Positions 1 to 9,509 of a stretch of 64,000 bases of DNA are shown one piece after another. Position 1 is the first letter of the stretch. Every line of letters begins with the position of its first letter. The notes under the pieces were generated by a model. It saw only the letters and a program-made list of their open reading frames with translations, did no database searches and was not told the origin of the DNA. The position numbers were made by a program, and so were the translations under genes. Source of the stretch: Methylorubrum aminovorans (lineage in GTDB: Bacteria; Pseudomonadota; Alphaproteobacteria; Rhizobiales; Beijerinckiaceae); contig NZ_BPRC01000015.1 of NCBI RefSeq assembly GCF_022179725.1, positions 1 through 64,000 on the forward strand, in the 5' to 3' direction.

Positions 1-309
1 TCCTCGGAGTTGAACCGCTCCTCACGACCCTCCGGGCGTGAGAGCACGCCGCACCTCGCGCACCATCTCCGCCCCGCACCGATCGACCAAAACGCGTTCT
101 CACACAGTCTCGGTGGAAAGCGGGCTCTGCCTTGGCGCCCGGAAACCGACATCGAGGCTGCGGGCGGTCAGACGTAGCGCACACGCGTCCTCGGGCTGGC
201 TCGACGGTCTGCCGGGGGACCCGTGTTGGCGACCAACCTGGCAGCACATCCCCAGGCGGCCGGCCTTCGGGTCACCTCGGAACATGACATCGGACTGATA
301 GGCCCTCCC
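1..309. other. Gap before first gene, no gene seen
   Basis: High-GC sequence downstream of the minus-strand GST gene. Open frames on both strands here are short and low in complexity, with no recognisable domain or convincing ribosome binding site. I see no RNA gene. The left neighbour lies outside the window. Confidence 0.5.
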
Positions 310-936
310 TCAGCCAATCGGCTCCATGTCCTGGCGCGCGAGGGCACGTTTGACACCCTCGTCCGCCTCCATGCGTGCGCGATGTGCCTTCAATGCCGGA
401 TAGTCTTCAATGGATAGCGGCGTCTTCTCGATCCAACGCGTCAGTACGTAGAGGAAAGTGTCAGCAAAAGACCGCTGCCCGAGATACCACTCGCCACCGT
501 TCTCACTCAGGATGCCATCCATCCGCTTATAGTGACCGATGAGGGTTTCGTAGGTCTTTCGTTTGACCTCTTCCCGCGCGGCTTCGCTCTCGGCGAGCTT
601 CTGAGTATTGAAGTGCCCCCCATAAGCGGCATGGACCTCCGAAGTCATGTACGACAGCGCCTCGGCTTCCTTGCGGCCGAGCCTCGTGTCGCGGCCGTAG
701 CCCTCCTTGCCGTGCGCCGCGCCAAGCCAGGCGAGGATGGCCGACGCCTCCGTCAGCACATCACCGTCATCGAAGCGTAGCGCTGGGACCTGGCCTTTGG
801 GGTTGATGGCGAGATAGGCGGCCTTCTTCTGATCGCCGTAAGCTATGTTGTGAACTTCGACCGGCGCGTCGAGCCATGCAATGGCGATGTTCGGCGAAAG
901 CGAACAGGTACCCGGCATCGTGTAGAGCGTGGGCAT
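310..936 (-). CDS. Beta-class-like glutathione S-transferase
   Basis: 208-residue cytosolic glutathione S-transferase, expected to conjugate glutathione to electrophiles or act as a thiol transferase. The N-terminal thioredoxin-like domain (about 1-78) carries PGTCSLSP with Cys11, the position of the active cysteine of bacterial beta-class GSTs, the cis-proline in GQVPAL (Pro51) and the glutathione-binding TEAS motif (63-65). The remainder is the all-helical C-terminal domain. The ATG at 936 is preceded by a good Shine-Dalgarno (GAGGAG). Length is normal for the family. The substrate is not predictable. It stands alone, next to the truncated glycosyltransferase on the other strand. Confidence 0.9.
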   Translation of the reverse strand: MPTLYTMPGTCSLSPNIAIAWLDAPVEVHNIAYGDQKKAAYLAINPKGQVPALRFDDGDVLTEASAILAWLGAAHGKEGYGRDTRLGRKEAEALSYMTSEVHAAYGGHFNTQKLAESEAAREEVKRKTYETLIGHYKRMDGILSENGGEWYLGQRSFADTFLYVLTRWIEKTPLSIEDYPALKAHRARMEADEGVKRALARQDMEPIG

Positions 937-1159
937 GACGTTCTCCTCAAGTGTCTTCGATCTGCCGGAGCTACCGTGATCGGCGGGTCACGGTCTTCCT
1001 ACAGCCCGGTCGTACCGAGCCGCAATTCCATGCCGTCGACCGGAACCCCCTCGTCTGAAGTCCTCGACTGGAGAAGAGGTGGCGGCAGCCAACACAACTG
1101 CCGCCAGTTCCGTTCACCGGCCTCGACCTAAGCCGCTTCAGCCGCCTTTTCAGGGTTGA

Positions 1160-1534
1160 AGCCGTCGAAGCTGGAATCTCGGCCTGATGCCCTTCGCCTT
1201 GAACGAGGCGACACGGTTCATCAGCCCGACGAAGACCCCCGAATTCCTGGCCGCCGGGCTGCAGGTGATCTCGACGCCCATCGTCGACGTGCTGCGGGAT
1301 TACGGAGAGGCAGGATTGGTCGCTGTCGCCGAGACGCCGGAAGCCGTCGTCCTCTCCGCCGAGGCGCTTCTATTCCGGTCAAAGGACGCTTGGCTCGAAG
1401 CGGTCGACCAGCGCCTCGCGACTCATTCCTGGGACCTGACCTGGGCCGCGATGCAGGCGCTCATGGCGGATGCCCAGCGCCGCAGCGGAGCCTTGGCGGC
1501 TCCGCTTCTGCACTCGGCCACAACCGCGGTCTGA
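1160..1534 (+). pseudogene. Truncated glycosyltransferase, C-terminal remnant
   Basis: The readable part starts right after an in-frame TGA at 1157 and gives about 125 residues, with an internal ATG at 1187. The peptide SWNLGLMPFALNEATR followed by FISPTKTPEFLAAG matches the C-terminal nucleotide-sugar-binding half of family-1/4 glycosyltransferases that usually sit beside glf. The N-terminal acceptor domain and most of the Rossmann fold are absent, and upstream sequence in any frame does not restore them. It ends 33 bases before glf, the normal operon spacing, so this is probably the remains of a glycosyltransferase-glf operon. I consider it non-functional; a short expressed protein from 1187 cannot be excluded. 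Confidence 0.7.
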
Positions 1535-1567
1535 GCTCTATCCCTGCAACCCTGGAGGTCGGGATCC

Positions 1568-2731
1568 ATGTTCGATTGGCTGATCGTCGGCGCGGGATTT
1601 GCTGGCAGCGTGCTTGCGGAGCGGCTGGCGAGTCAGCGCGGCGAGCGCGTCCTCGTGATCGACCGGCGCCACCATGTCGGCGGCAACGCGTATGATAGGC
1701 TCGATGAGGCGGGTATCCTCATCCATCAGTACGGGCCGCACATCTTCCACACCAACGCCGACAGTGTCGTCGACTACCTGTCCCAGTTCACCGCGTGGCG
1801 GCCCTACGAGCACCGGGTTCTGGCGATGGCGGACGGGATGCTGGTGCCGATCCCGATCAATCTCGACACGATCAACCGCCTCTACGGCCTTTCCCTCACC
1901 TCGGACGAACTCGCAGCATGGTTCGCCGCCCGCGCCGAACCGATCGCGGAGATCCGGACCTCCGAGGACGTCGTTGTCTCAGCCATCGGCCGGGAACTCT
2001 ACGAAAAGTTCTTTCGCGGCTACACGCGCAAGCAATGGGGACTCGACCCTTCCGAACTCGACCGGCAGGTGACGGCACGGGTGCCCACCCGCACGAACCG
2101 CGACGACCGCTACTTCACCGACACGTTCCAGGCCATGCCGGCTCAGGGCTATACGCGGATGTTCGAACGGATGCTGGCGCATCCCAACATCAGCGTGATG
2201 ACCAATGCCGATTTCGGCAGCCTGCGCGAGTTCATCCCCCACCGGCGTCTGATCTATACTGGCGCCATCGATGAGTATTTTGGCTTACGTTTCGGCCGAT
2301 TGCCCTACCGCTCCTTGCGCTTCGTGCACACGACACTCGATACCGACCGGCACCAGCCGGTGGCGGTGGTAAATTATCCGCAGAGCGAGGCCTACACGCG
2401 GATTACCGAGTACAAGCACCTGACCGGCCAGGCGCACCCGCAGACATCCCTGACCTACGAGTATCCGAGCGCCGAAGGCGATCCCTATTACCCGGTGCCG
2501 ACGCAAGAAAATCAAGCCCTGTTCAAGCGCTATGAGCGGCTTGCCCTCGCACAGCCCGATGTCTGGTTCGTTGGTCGGCTCGCTACCTACCGCTACTACA
2601 ACATGGACCAGATCGTCGGGCAGGCACTTGCAACATACCGACGGATCGACGCCCAACTCGGCCGTTCCTCCGCCAGTCTGCCGCGACCGGCGCGCCCGCT
2701 TTACACCGCGCCGCAGCCAACCGTGCCGTGA
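1568..2731 (+). CDS. glf: UDP-galactopyranose mutase
   Basis: 387 residues, usual length. This flavoenzyme interconverts UDP-galactopyranose and UDP-galactofuranose, the donor for galactofuranose in surface glycans. The FAD-binding GAGFAGS is at residues 8-14, followed by the family signature GGNAYD and the HQYGPHIFHT stretch (about 52-61); the C-terminal RLATYRYYNMD region that contacts FAD and substrate is complete. A GGAGG Shine-Dalgarno lies just upstream of the ATG. The only neighbour that could use its product is the truncated glycosyltransferase upstream, so the gene may be an orphan survivor of a glycan locus. Confidence 0.96.
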   Translation: MFDWLIVGAGFAGSVLAERLASQRGERVLVIDRRHHVGGNAYDRLDEAGILIHQYGPHIFHTNADSVVDYLSQFTAWRPYEHRVLAMADGMLVPIPINLDTINRLYGLSLTSDELAAWFAARAEPIAEIRTSEDVVVSAIGRELYEKFFRGYTRKQWGLDPSELDRQVTARVPTRTNRDDRYFTDTFQAMPAQGYTRMFERMLAHPNISVMTNADFGSLREFIPHRRLIYTGAIDEYFGLRFGRLPYRSLRFVHTTLDTDRHQPVAVVNYPQSEAYTRITEYKHLTGQAHPQTSLTYEYPSAEGDPYYPVPTQENQALFKRYERLALAQPDVWFVGRLATYRYYNMDQIVGQALATYRRIDAQLGRSSASLPRPARPLYTAPQPTVP

Positions 2732-4174
2732 TGAAGCGGATTAGGCTGGCTGACTATCGTCCAAGACATACAAATTATATAAAAAAGGGGTTTTGCTTCG
2801 TTAAATTTGGAAGGGCCTGGCTCTAAATGAGTCAGCGACTTGGATCGTCTTGCATTGTGATAAGGTGCCCGCGGGAACGGCCGGCTCCTGCGAAATGAGG
2901 AAGCTATCATTCACCGGCTGCATGCGTTTTGAGTGCGCATGAGAGCTGCCGAGACTTTTTCGCGAACGCGAACGAGAGGTCCCCTTCATGACCTGAAGCG
3001 GACTTTCAGGTGTGTGGTGCCGAAGGTCCGGAAGGGGTCAGGAGTTCGCTCGCCGTTTGCCCGGCTCTGCGGTATGAGTGGACCCAGCGCCGGTTACACC
3101 AACCATCCGCTCTGGTCTCACAGGCGGCTACACGGACGAACCTGCAGCATCGAACGGATCCGCTGAAGGGTCCCATCCGATCACCCAACGTGGGGCTGCA
3201 CGGCGAAGCAGGAGGCCAGGAACGGCCAGAGCAGCCAGGACGCCCGCTGCAGCGCAACCCCGCCCTGGCTGTCGCGGCGGCCGGCCGTTGAGACGGTAGC
3301 CAGAGACAGAGCGCCATAGGTACCGGTGAGTGCATGACGCTTGCGGCCGACCACGCCCAGGGCCGGATCGCGGCCGCGCTCGCCCTGACGCCGACGCCGC
3401 CTGGGCGCGCGGTCTGCGCATCGAGGAGGGCACCGGTCGAGCCGGCTTCGCGTCCAGCCCGCCCGTGGTCGGCCAGGGTCTGGATGTCCCCGTCGATGTC
3501 CTCAACCGGAGCTTCGTCGCTTCGAGGGCGACGACGAGGTGATGATCGGGAATCGCTGCCGCTCGAGTTGCGGCATTGCTTCCTGCAAGGGCAGCGCCAT
3601 GCGCGAGAACATCATGCTTCACGGATCGCTGCGGGCGAGTTCGGAAAGACGGGGGACGAGATCGTGACCTCGATACGCATGATTCTGCGAACGGCAATTG
3701 CTGCGCTGAAGCGGGCTCCACCGAAGGGCTACTTGCCGCCGATTGTCTCCGGAAGACGCGCCTGAAACCGACTTCCGCAGCCGGAGCAGATCAGTCAATG
3801 CGATCAAGGGGGGCGAAATCGTCGCCAGCCTCGTCGGTCACATCCGACGTCGACCCGGTGGCATGAGGCATCTGCGGCAGCCGGCCTGCCGGGTGCCACG
3901 ATGTGGGCAGATAAGCGGCGTCCCGTTCCATCCTAGCGAAGGACTGAAGGAACGGAAATGATCTCTGGTGCGAATCAACACATTCGACAACCGGGGCCGC
4001 TCAAGGCGTCACAACACCCCAATATGCCGGTGCAAAGGACTGAGGTGCTAGACCTATACCTTCTAGCCGTCGTTTCGACGAGCAGAAACGTGAAGCCTCG
4101 GTGAGGCCTCTAGATATTCGGGACGCGGCTTCGCTGACCGAATTAGCCCTAAAGGCTTGGAATGGTTGGGAAAC
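2732..4174. other. Gene-empty, degenerate 1.4-kb stretch beside tRNA-Gly
   Basis: No frame gives a supportable protein. The first 150 bases after glf are clearly AT-rich (for example an A-run near 2781-2788 after TTATAT), unlike the rest of the window. From about 3330 to 3700 several frames show short protein-like runs broken by frame changes and stops (for example around 3420-3540 and again from 3537 in another frame), which suggests an eroded gene, but I cannot name it. The stretch ends at the 3' end of tRNA-Gly. Best read as decayed accessory DNA. Confidence 0.5.
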
Positions 4175-4249
4175 TGGAGCGGGCGAAGGGATTCGAACCC
4201 TCGACCCCAACCTTGGCAAGGTTGTGCTCTACCCCTGAGCTACACCCGC
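4175..4249 (-). tRNA. tRNA-Gly (GCC)
   Basis: The minus strand folds as a standard tRNA: acceptor stem GCGGGTG paired with CGCCCGC (one G-U), D-arm GCTCAGGGGTAGAGC, anticodon stem-loop CAACCTTGCCAAGGTTG with anticodon GCC, and T-arm GAGGGTTCGAATCCCTT, then discriminator T and an encoded CCA. It is 75 nt including CCA. The 3' end faces the gene-empty stretch at 2732-4174, the typical geometry of a tRNA used as an integration site. Confidence 0.96.
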
Positions 4250-4366
4250 TCTCTTGTCCGTCCGTCCGGCGCCGTGGGCGCCCCCGTCGGTGGAGGTGTG
4301 TAAACACCATCCCGCCGGCGGATGCAAGCGCCAAGTTCGGGGCAGGTTCGAGATTTTTTCCGGGGC

Positions 4367-4843
4367 TCACCAAAGCTCGGCCGGAGGCTGCCCCTCGCGG
4401 ATTTCGGCGAGGCGGGCACGGGTGGCGCGGGTGGTGTCCGTGGGAAGCGCGTCGAGGGGGAAGAAGCCGGCCTCGGCGATCTCGCGGTCGGGCCGCTTCG
4501 GCCCCGCCACGGTGAAGGCCGGGACGACGTAGACGGCGATGTGGTCGCGGCGCATCGCACCCGGATTGAGGAAGAAGCCGTGCAGGCGCAGAACCGCCTC
4601 GGGCGCCACGATGATCTCGGCCTCCTCGCGGAACTCGCGGGCCATCGCGGCGGGCGCGCTCTCACCCGGATCGATCCCGCCGCCGGGCAGGTGCCAGCCG
4701 CCGACATAGGTGTGGCGCACGAGGCAGACCCGCCCCTGCCCGTCGATGGCGACGCCGCGCACCCCCAAGGTCATGCCGCGGGTCAGGAGCGCGACGCGCA
4801 GGGACAGGCGGTGCAGCCAGGGACGGTCGAGATTCAGGATCAT
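4367..4843 (-). CDS. Nudix hydrolase
   Basis: 158 residues from the ATG at 4843. A longer frame opens at 4885, but that would run into the upstream gene's stop and adds a non-homologous extension. The Nudix box starts at GGGIDPGE (54-61) and continues with MAREFREEAEI (67-77), so the metal-binding REFREE glutamates are intact; the usual glycine near the end is Glu76. The family hydrolyses nucleoside diphosphates linked to another moiety; the substrate cannot be told. It begins 38 bases after the FAH-family gene on the same strand, so the two probably form an operon. Confidence 0.88.
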   Translation of the reverse strand: MILNLDRPWLHRLSLRVALLTRGMTLGVRGVAIDGQGRVCLVRHTYVGGWHLPGGGIDPGESAPAAMAREFREEAEIIVAPEAVLRLHGFFLNPGAMRRDHIAVYVVPAFTVAGPKRPDREIAEAGFFPLDALPTDTTRATRARLAEIREGQPPAELW

Positions 4844-4881
4844 GCCGGGTCTTGTAGACGGTGGCGTCGCGCCCGTCCCGC

Positions 4882-5577
4882 TCACACGACCCGCAGCGCG
4901 ATCGTCCCGATCCCATCGATGCGCGCACGCATGGTCTGCCCGCGCTGCACCGCCCCGACGCCCGACGGCGTGCCGGTGAAGATCAGGTCGCCGGGATGCA
5001 GCTCGAAATAGGTCGAGAGCAGCGCGACCTGCTCCGGCACCGACCAGATCATCTCGGACAGGTCGCCCCGCTGGCGCTCCTCGCCGTCGACGGCCAGCGT
5101 GATCGCGCCGGAGCGGGGATGGCCGATGACGCCGGCCGGCCGGAGCGGACCGATTGGGGCCGAAAAATCCGCCGCCTTGCCGAGCTCCCAGGGCCGTGCC
5201 TGCCGCTTGGCCTCGTCCTGCAGGTCGCGCCGGGTCATGTCGAGGCCCACCGCATAGCCGTAGACATGAGTGCCGGCGCTCTCCACCGGGATGTCGCGAC
5301 CGCCGCGACCCAGGGCCGCCACCAGTTCCACCTCGAAATGGTAGTTCTCGGTGCGCGGCGGGTAGGGATGCTCGACCGTCGCACCCTTGGGCACGACCTG
5401 GATCGTATCGGCCGGCTTAAGGAAGAAGAACGGCGGGTCGCGCTCGTCGGCGCCCATCTCGCGGGCATGGGCGCGGTAGTTGCGGCCCACGCAATAGACC
5501 CTGCGCACGGGAAACAGGTCGGAGCAGCCCTGGATCGGCAGCGTGGCGCGCGACGGGTTCGGAATCACGGACAGCAT
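4882..5577 (-). CDS. Fumarylacetoacetate hydrolase family protein
   Basis: 231 residues, the short FAHD1-like form (acylpyruvase or oxaloacetate decarboxylase activities are known in this group). Visible features are YCVGRNYRAHA (28-38), the metal-binding glutamates in HFEVELV (Glu82, Glu84), the aspartate in GLDMTRRDLQ (Asp113) and the C-terminal GDLIFTGTPSGVG stretch. Cleavage of a C-C bond in a small keto acid is expected, but the substrate is unassigned. The downstream Nudix gene follows closely on the same strand. Confidence 0.88.
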   Translation of the reverse strand: MLSVIPNPSRATLPIQGCSDLFPVRRVYCVGRNYRAHAREMGADERDPPFFFLKPADTIQVVPKGATVEHPYPPRTENYHFEVELVAALGRGGRDIPVESAGTHVYGYAVGLDMTRRDLQDEAKRQARPWELGKAADFSAPIGPLRPAGVIGHPRSGAITLAVDGEERQRGDLSEMIWSVPEQVALLSTYFELHPGDLIFTGTPSGVGAVQRGQTMRARIDGIGTIALRVV

Positions 5578-5873
5578 GGCGCCTCAAGCCTCGTCTTCGG
5601 TCGGACGACGATACGGAATCGATCGGGCGGCGATCCGCCGCGGCAAGGAAACCCGCGAGGGGCCGGAGCGTGCCATCTCGAGAGCCGGGCTCGACCCGAT
5701 TGCATCAGGTCGGCGGCTCCCAGGCCCTGTCGTGTCGCGCCTTCTTTCGACGAACCGGCATCCACTTCGTCGGAACGCGCTCTCGCTCACGCCTCCCCGC
5801 CATCCACGGTCCTCGGTGCAATCCGCGTCCGCCCGGCCTATCTGGGGCGGAGGATGCTCTTGCCCGCCCGCCG

Positions 5874-7328
5874 ATGACCGACGCCCGCCCCACCCATGAC
5901 GGCCTTCTCGCCGCGCTCTCCGAGCGGCTCGGGGCGCGGCACGTCCGCACCGAGCCGGCCGAGATCGCGCCGCACTTGGTCGAGTCGCGCGGGCTCTATC
6001 GCGGCCAAGCCCTCGCCGTGGTCACGCCGGGCTCGACCGAGGAGGTCGCCTTGACGATGGGGGCCTGCGCCGAGGCACGGGTGCCGGTGGTGGCGCAGGG
6101 CGGCAATACCGGTCTCGTCGGCGGCGGCGTGCCCTTCGGCGGGATCGTGCTGTCCCTGAACCGCCTCGCACGGCTGCGGGCGATCGATCCGCTGGGTGCC
6201 AGCATGACGGTGGAAGCCGGCATGATCCTCGCCGACGTCCAGGCGGCGGCGGCGGAGGCCGGGATGCTGTTTCCGCTCTCCTGGGCGGCGGAGGGCACGG
6301 CGCGGATCGGCGGCGGGATCGCCACCAATGCCGGAGGCCTCGCGGTGCTGGCCTATGGCAATGCCCGCGACCTCGTGCTCGGGCTCGAAGTCGTGCTCGC
6401 TGACGGGCGGGTCTGGAACGGGCTCAAGGCGCTGCGCAAGAACAACGCCGGCTATGACCTCAAGCACCTGTTCATCGGGTCGGAGGGCACCCTCGGCATC
6501 ATCACCGCCGCGACCCTGAAGCTGTTCCCCAGGCCGCTCTCGACCTGCGTCGGCTTCGTCGGGCTGCCCTCGGCACGGGCGGCGCTCGCCCTGTTCGCGC
6601 GGCTGCGGGCCGGCGCCGACCGGGGGCTGACCGCCTTCGAATACATGCCCCGCTTCGGCCTGGAAATCGTCCTGAAGCACGGCATCGACGTACGCCCGCC
6701 GCTCGCCGGCGCCCATGCGGCCTATGCCCTCGTCGAATTGTCCTCGCCCCGCCCCGGCGCCGACAGCCGCGCCGAGATGGAGGCTCTCCTTGCCGAAGCG
6801 ATGGAGGCCGGGCTGGTGGAGGATGCGGTGATCGGCGGCAGCGCCGCGCAGGATGCCGCCCTGTGGCGCCTGCGCGAGTTGCTGCCCGAGGTGCAGAAGG
6901 CGGAGGGCGGTTCGATCAAGCACGACGTCTCGCTGCCGCTCTCGCGGCTGGCCGATTTCCTGGAGGAGGCGACCGCGGCCTGCGAGGCGGCGATGCCGGG
7001 CCTGCGCCCCTGCCCGTTCGGCCATTTCGGCGACGGCAACATCCACTTCAACCTGACCCAGCCCCTCGGCATGGAGAAGGCCGCGTTTCTGAGCCAGTGG
7101 AGCCGCTTCAACGGCATCGTTCATGGGATCGTCGAGCGGATGGACGGCTCCATCGCCGCCGAGCACGGCATCGGCCTGATCAAGCGCGACGAACTCGCTC
7201 GCACGGCCGATCCCGTGGGCCTCGACCTGATGCGGCGGCTCAAGGGCACTCTCGATCCCCACGATCTCCTCAATCCCGGCAAGGTCGTTGCCCTCTCGGA
7301 CGATCCACCGCCGGCCCTCCCGGTCTGA
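5874..7328 (+). CDS. FAD-linked D-2-hydroxyacid dehydrogenase (GlcD/D2HGDH-like)
   Basis: 484 residues from the ATG at 5874; the frame is open from 5670, but the extra 68 residues are low-complexity and unlike the family. Residues about 35-215 form the PCMH-type FAD domain (GGNTGLVGGGVPFGG; GGIATNAGG). The C-terminal FAD-oxidase domain has the metal- and substrate-binding HFGDGNIHFN and the late AEHGIGLIK motif. The family oxidises D-2-hydroxyacids such as D-2-hydroxyglutarate or D-lactate and passes electrons to a carrier. It lacks the iron-sulfur GlcF-type domain. Exact substrate unknown. Confidence 0.9.
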   Translation: MTDARPTHDGLLAALSERLGARHVRTEPAEIAPHLVESRGLYRGQALAVVTPGSTEEVALTMGACAEARVPVVAQGGNTGLVGGGVPFGGIVLSLNRLARLRAIDPLGASMTVEAGMILADVQAAAAEAGMLFPLSWAAEGTARIGGGIATNAGGLAVLAYGNARDLVLGLEVVLADGRVWNGLKALRKNNAGYDLKHLFIGSEGTLGIITAATLKLFPRPLSTCVGFVGLPSARAALALFARLRAGADRGLTAFEYMPRFGLEIVLKHGIDVRPPLAGAHAAYALVELSSPRPGADSRAEMEALLAEAMEAGLVEDAVIGGSAAQDAALWRLRELLPEVQKAEGGSIKHDVSLPLSRLADFLEEATAACEAAMPGLRPCPFGHFGDGNIHFNLTQPLGMEKAAFLSQWSRFNGIVHGIVERMDGSIAAEHGIGLIKRDELARTADPVGLDLMRRLKGTLDPHDLLNPGKVVALSDDPPPALPV

Positions 7329-7714
7329 GGTACGGGCCCGGGCGCCGTGTGACGGACCACACGTGGGAACGCGGCGTGTTGTTCAGGGGTTATTGTGCGA
7401 CGCACAAGAGCGCGGCATGATCCCTGTTCCGCGAAGGGGATGAGCCTTGCGCACAACCGGAATCGCGCGCCGGATGATGAGATCGTTAACCTCTGCGACA
7501 CGACAATCGCCCTCTGCGGTGGCTCGAGGCGGAAGGGACTGCCTCGGTTTCGTCGCATGACGATTTTAGTCCCTCATTCCATATGCTGCGTTGCGGCGTC
7601 GTTTCCTCGAAAAGCGATGCGCTGCAGCAACGGGAGTGGGAAGCATCCGGGACCGAATTCACGGGCGTGCTCTTCGCGCGCTCCCCACTGCACCGACTTT
7701 GAAGGAGACCATCG
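7329..7714 (+). other. 386-bp gap upstream of DUF2218 gene
   Basis: No convincing gene. Its last bases carry a strong Shine-Dalgarno (GAAGGAG, 7701-7707) eight bases before the ATG at 7715, so the gap presumably holds the promoter of that gene. No hairpin with a T-run was found after the dehydrogenase stop. Confidence 0.45.
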
Positions 7715-8008
7715 ATGCCCATCTCGCAGGCCCGGGTGCCGACTGCGGAAGCGAGCCGCTACCTCAAGCAGCTCTGCCGCCACTGGAGCCACAAGTTCCC
7801 CGTTGAGGAGAGCGGCGACAAGGGCCGCGTTCCGTTCGGCGAGGACCGCATCTGCACCTTCGAGGCGAGCCCCGAGGCCCTGCTGCTGCAGGTCGCGACC
7901 CCCGACCCCGCCGGCCTGACACGGCTGGAGAATGTCGTCTCCGACCACCTCCTGCGCTTTGCCTTCCGCGAGAATCTGGGCGAGATCACGTGGTCGCGCG
8001 CGGCCTGA
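7715..8008 (+). CDS. DUF2218 domain-containing protein
   Basis: 97 residues, nearly all of it the DUF2218 domain: YLKQLCRHWSHKFPVE near the start and the C-terminal RLENVVSDHLLRFAFRE segment are typical. Related proteins are often linked to metal or siderophore genes, but no such neighbour is present and the molecular role is unknown. An excellent Shine-Dalgarno (GAAGGAG) supports the ATG. The aminopeptidase gene starts 72 bases downstream on the same strand. Confidence 0.85.
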   Translation: MPISQARVPTAEASRYLKQLCRHWSHKFPVEESGDKGRVPFGEDRICTFEASPEALLLQVATPDPAGLTRLENVVSDHLLRFAFRENLGEITWSRAA

Positions 8009-8080
8009 GCCGCGTGAGGATCTGACGCCCGCATCGGAGCCGGGGGATCGCGCGCGGCGAAACAGCGTGAGGATCGCCCC

Positions 8081-9340
8081 ATGAGCCAGATGCCGGGAAC
8101 GGCCGCCCTCCCATTCACCGAGCGCCTCGACCGGCTGGCGGAGGTCGCCGTGCGGGTCGGCCTCGGGCTGCGGCCGGGCCAGGAACTGGTGATGACGGCG
8201 CCCCTCGAAGCGGTGCCGCTCGCCCGCGCGATCACCGAACACGCCTACAAGGCCGGCGCCGCGCTGGTCACCACCTTCTACGCGGACGACGCCGCCACCC
8301 TCGCCCGCTTCGCCCACGCATCCGACGAGGCCTTCGACAAGGCCGCCGGCTGGCTCTACGCCGGCATGGCCGATGCCTACCGCAGCGGCGCGGCCCGCCT
8401 CGCCATCTCCGGCGACGACCCGTCCCTGCTGGCGGGCCAGGATCCGGCCAAGGTCGCCCGCGCCAACCGCTCGCGCTCCCAGGCCTACGTGCCGGCCCTG
8501 GAACTGATCGCGGGCTTCTCCACCAACTGGACCATCGTCTCGGCCGCAACCAAGCCCTGGGCCCGCACGGTCTTTCCCGATCTGCCCGAGGACGAGGCGG
8601 TCGCCCGCCTGTGGGACGCGGTGTTTTCTGCCTCGCGCATCGACGGGCCCGATCCGGTGGCCGCCTGGGGCGAGCACAACCGCGATCTCGCCCGCCGCAC
8701 CGAGCGGCTCAACGGATCCCGCTTCTCGGCCCTGCACTTCCGCGGCCCCGGCACCGACCTCACGGTCGGCCTCGCCGACGACCACGAATGGTGCGGCGGC
8801 GCCACGACCGCCAAGAACGGCGTGGTCTGCAACGCCAACATTCCGACGGAGGAGGTGTTCACCACGCCGCACCGCCTGCGGGTGGAGGGCACCGTCGCCA
8901 GCACCAAGCCGCTCTCCTATCAGGGCACCCTGATCGACGAGATCCGCGTGCGCTTCTCGGAGGGACGGATCGTCGAGGCGCATGCGCGCACCGGCAGCGA
9001 CGTGCTCGCCAAAGTGCTCGACACCGACGAGGGCGCGGCCCGTCTCGGCGAGGTGGCGCTGGTGCCCGCCTCCTCGGCGATCTCGGCGTCGGGGCTCCTG
9101 TTCTACAACACGCTCTACGACGAGAACGCCGCGAGCCACATCGCGCTCGGACAGGCCTACTCGAAATGCTTCCGCAACGGCGGCGAGGGCCTGAGCGAGG
9201 CCGATCTCGCCGCGCGCGGCGCCAACCGCAGCCTGATCCATATCGACTGGATGATCGGCTCGGCGGAGATCGACGTGGACGGGATCACGGCGTCCGGCGA
9301 GGCCGTGCCGGTGATGCGCCGCGGTGAATGGGCCGACTGA
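8081..9340 (+). CDS. M29-family aminopeptidase
   Basis: 419 residues, the normal size of M29 (thermophilic-type) metallo-aminopeptidases, which remove N-terminal residues using two metal ions. The recognisable core runs through NIPTEEVFTTPHRLRVEG (about 265-282), containing the conserved Glu-Glu and His metal ligands, and the C-terminal HIALGQAYSKCFRNGG and HIDWMIG blocks (His and Asp ligands). No signal peptide, so cytosolic. It is followed by a palindromic repeat and the convergent lipid A acyltransferase. Confidence 0.9.
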   Translation: MSQMPGTAALPFTERLDRLAEVAVRVGLGLRPGQELVMTAPLEAVPLARAITEHAYKAGAALVTTFYADDAATLARFAHASDEAFDKAAGWLYAGMADAYRSGAARLAISGDDPSLLAGQDPAKVARANRSRSQAYVPALELIAGFSTNWTIVSAATKPWARTVFPDLPEDEAVARLWDAVFSASRIDGPDPVAAWGEHNRDLARRTERLNGSRFSALHFRGPGTDLTVGLADDHEWCGGATTAKNGVVCNANIPTEEVFTTPHRLRVEGTVASTKPLSYQGTLIDEIRVRFSEGRIVEAHARTGSDVLAKVLDTDEGAARLGEVALVPASSAISASGLLFYNTLYDENAASHIALGQAYSKCFRNGGEGLSEADLAARGANRSLIHIDWMIGSAEIDVDGITASGEAVPVMRRGEWAD

Positions 9341-9353
9341 TCCGATTCGCGTC

Positions 9354-9445
9354 CGTCCTTGCGAGGCGGAGCCGAAGCAACCCAGGGCGCGACTCTTCCG
9401 GAGAAGTCGCGCTCTGGATCGCTTCGCTGACGCTCGCGATGACGG
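9354..9445. repeat. Palindromic dispersed repeat, family R1, copy 1
   Basis: Two inverted related arms, CGTCCTTGCGAGGCGGAGCC... (9354-9384) and the complement of CCGTCATCGCGAGCGTCAGC... (9415-9445), flank an inner perfect hairpin GCGCGACT/AGTCGCGC (9387-9394 with 9405-9412). Related arms recur at 32005-32082 and 52453-52485. It lies between two convergent genes, so it could act as a bidirectional terminator. Confidence 0.75.
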
Positions 9446-9509
9446 AGAGAGCAGAAAGCCGGGGCGTCGCCACCGCGCCGCACACTCTGAGCGATGGAAT
9501 GGCGCGCTG

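Noticed and set aside
3128-3721. 197-residue minus-strand frame in the gene-empty stretch
   Set aside because: Low complexity (Arg/Ser/Pro/Ala), no homology recognised, no Shine-Dalgarno; treated as part of the degenerate region.
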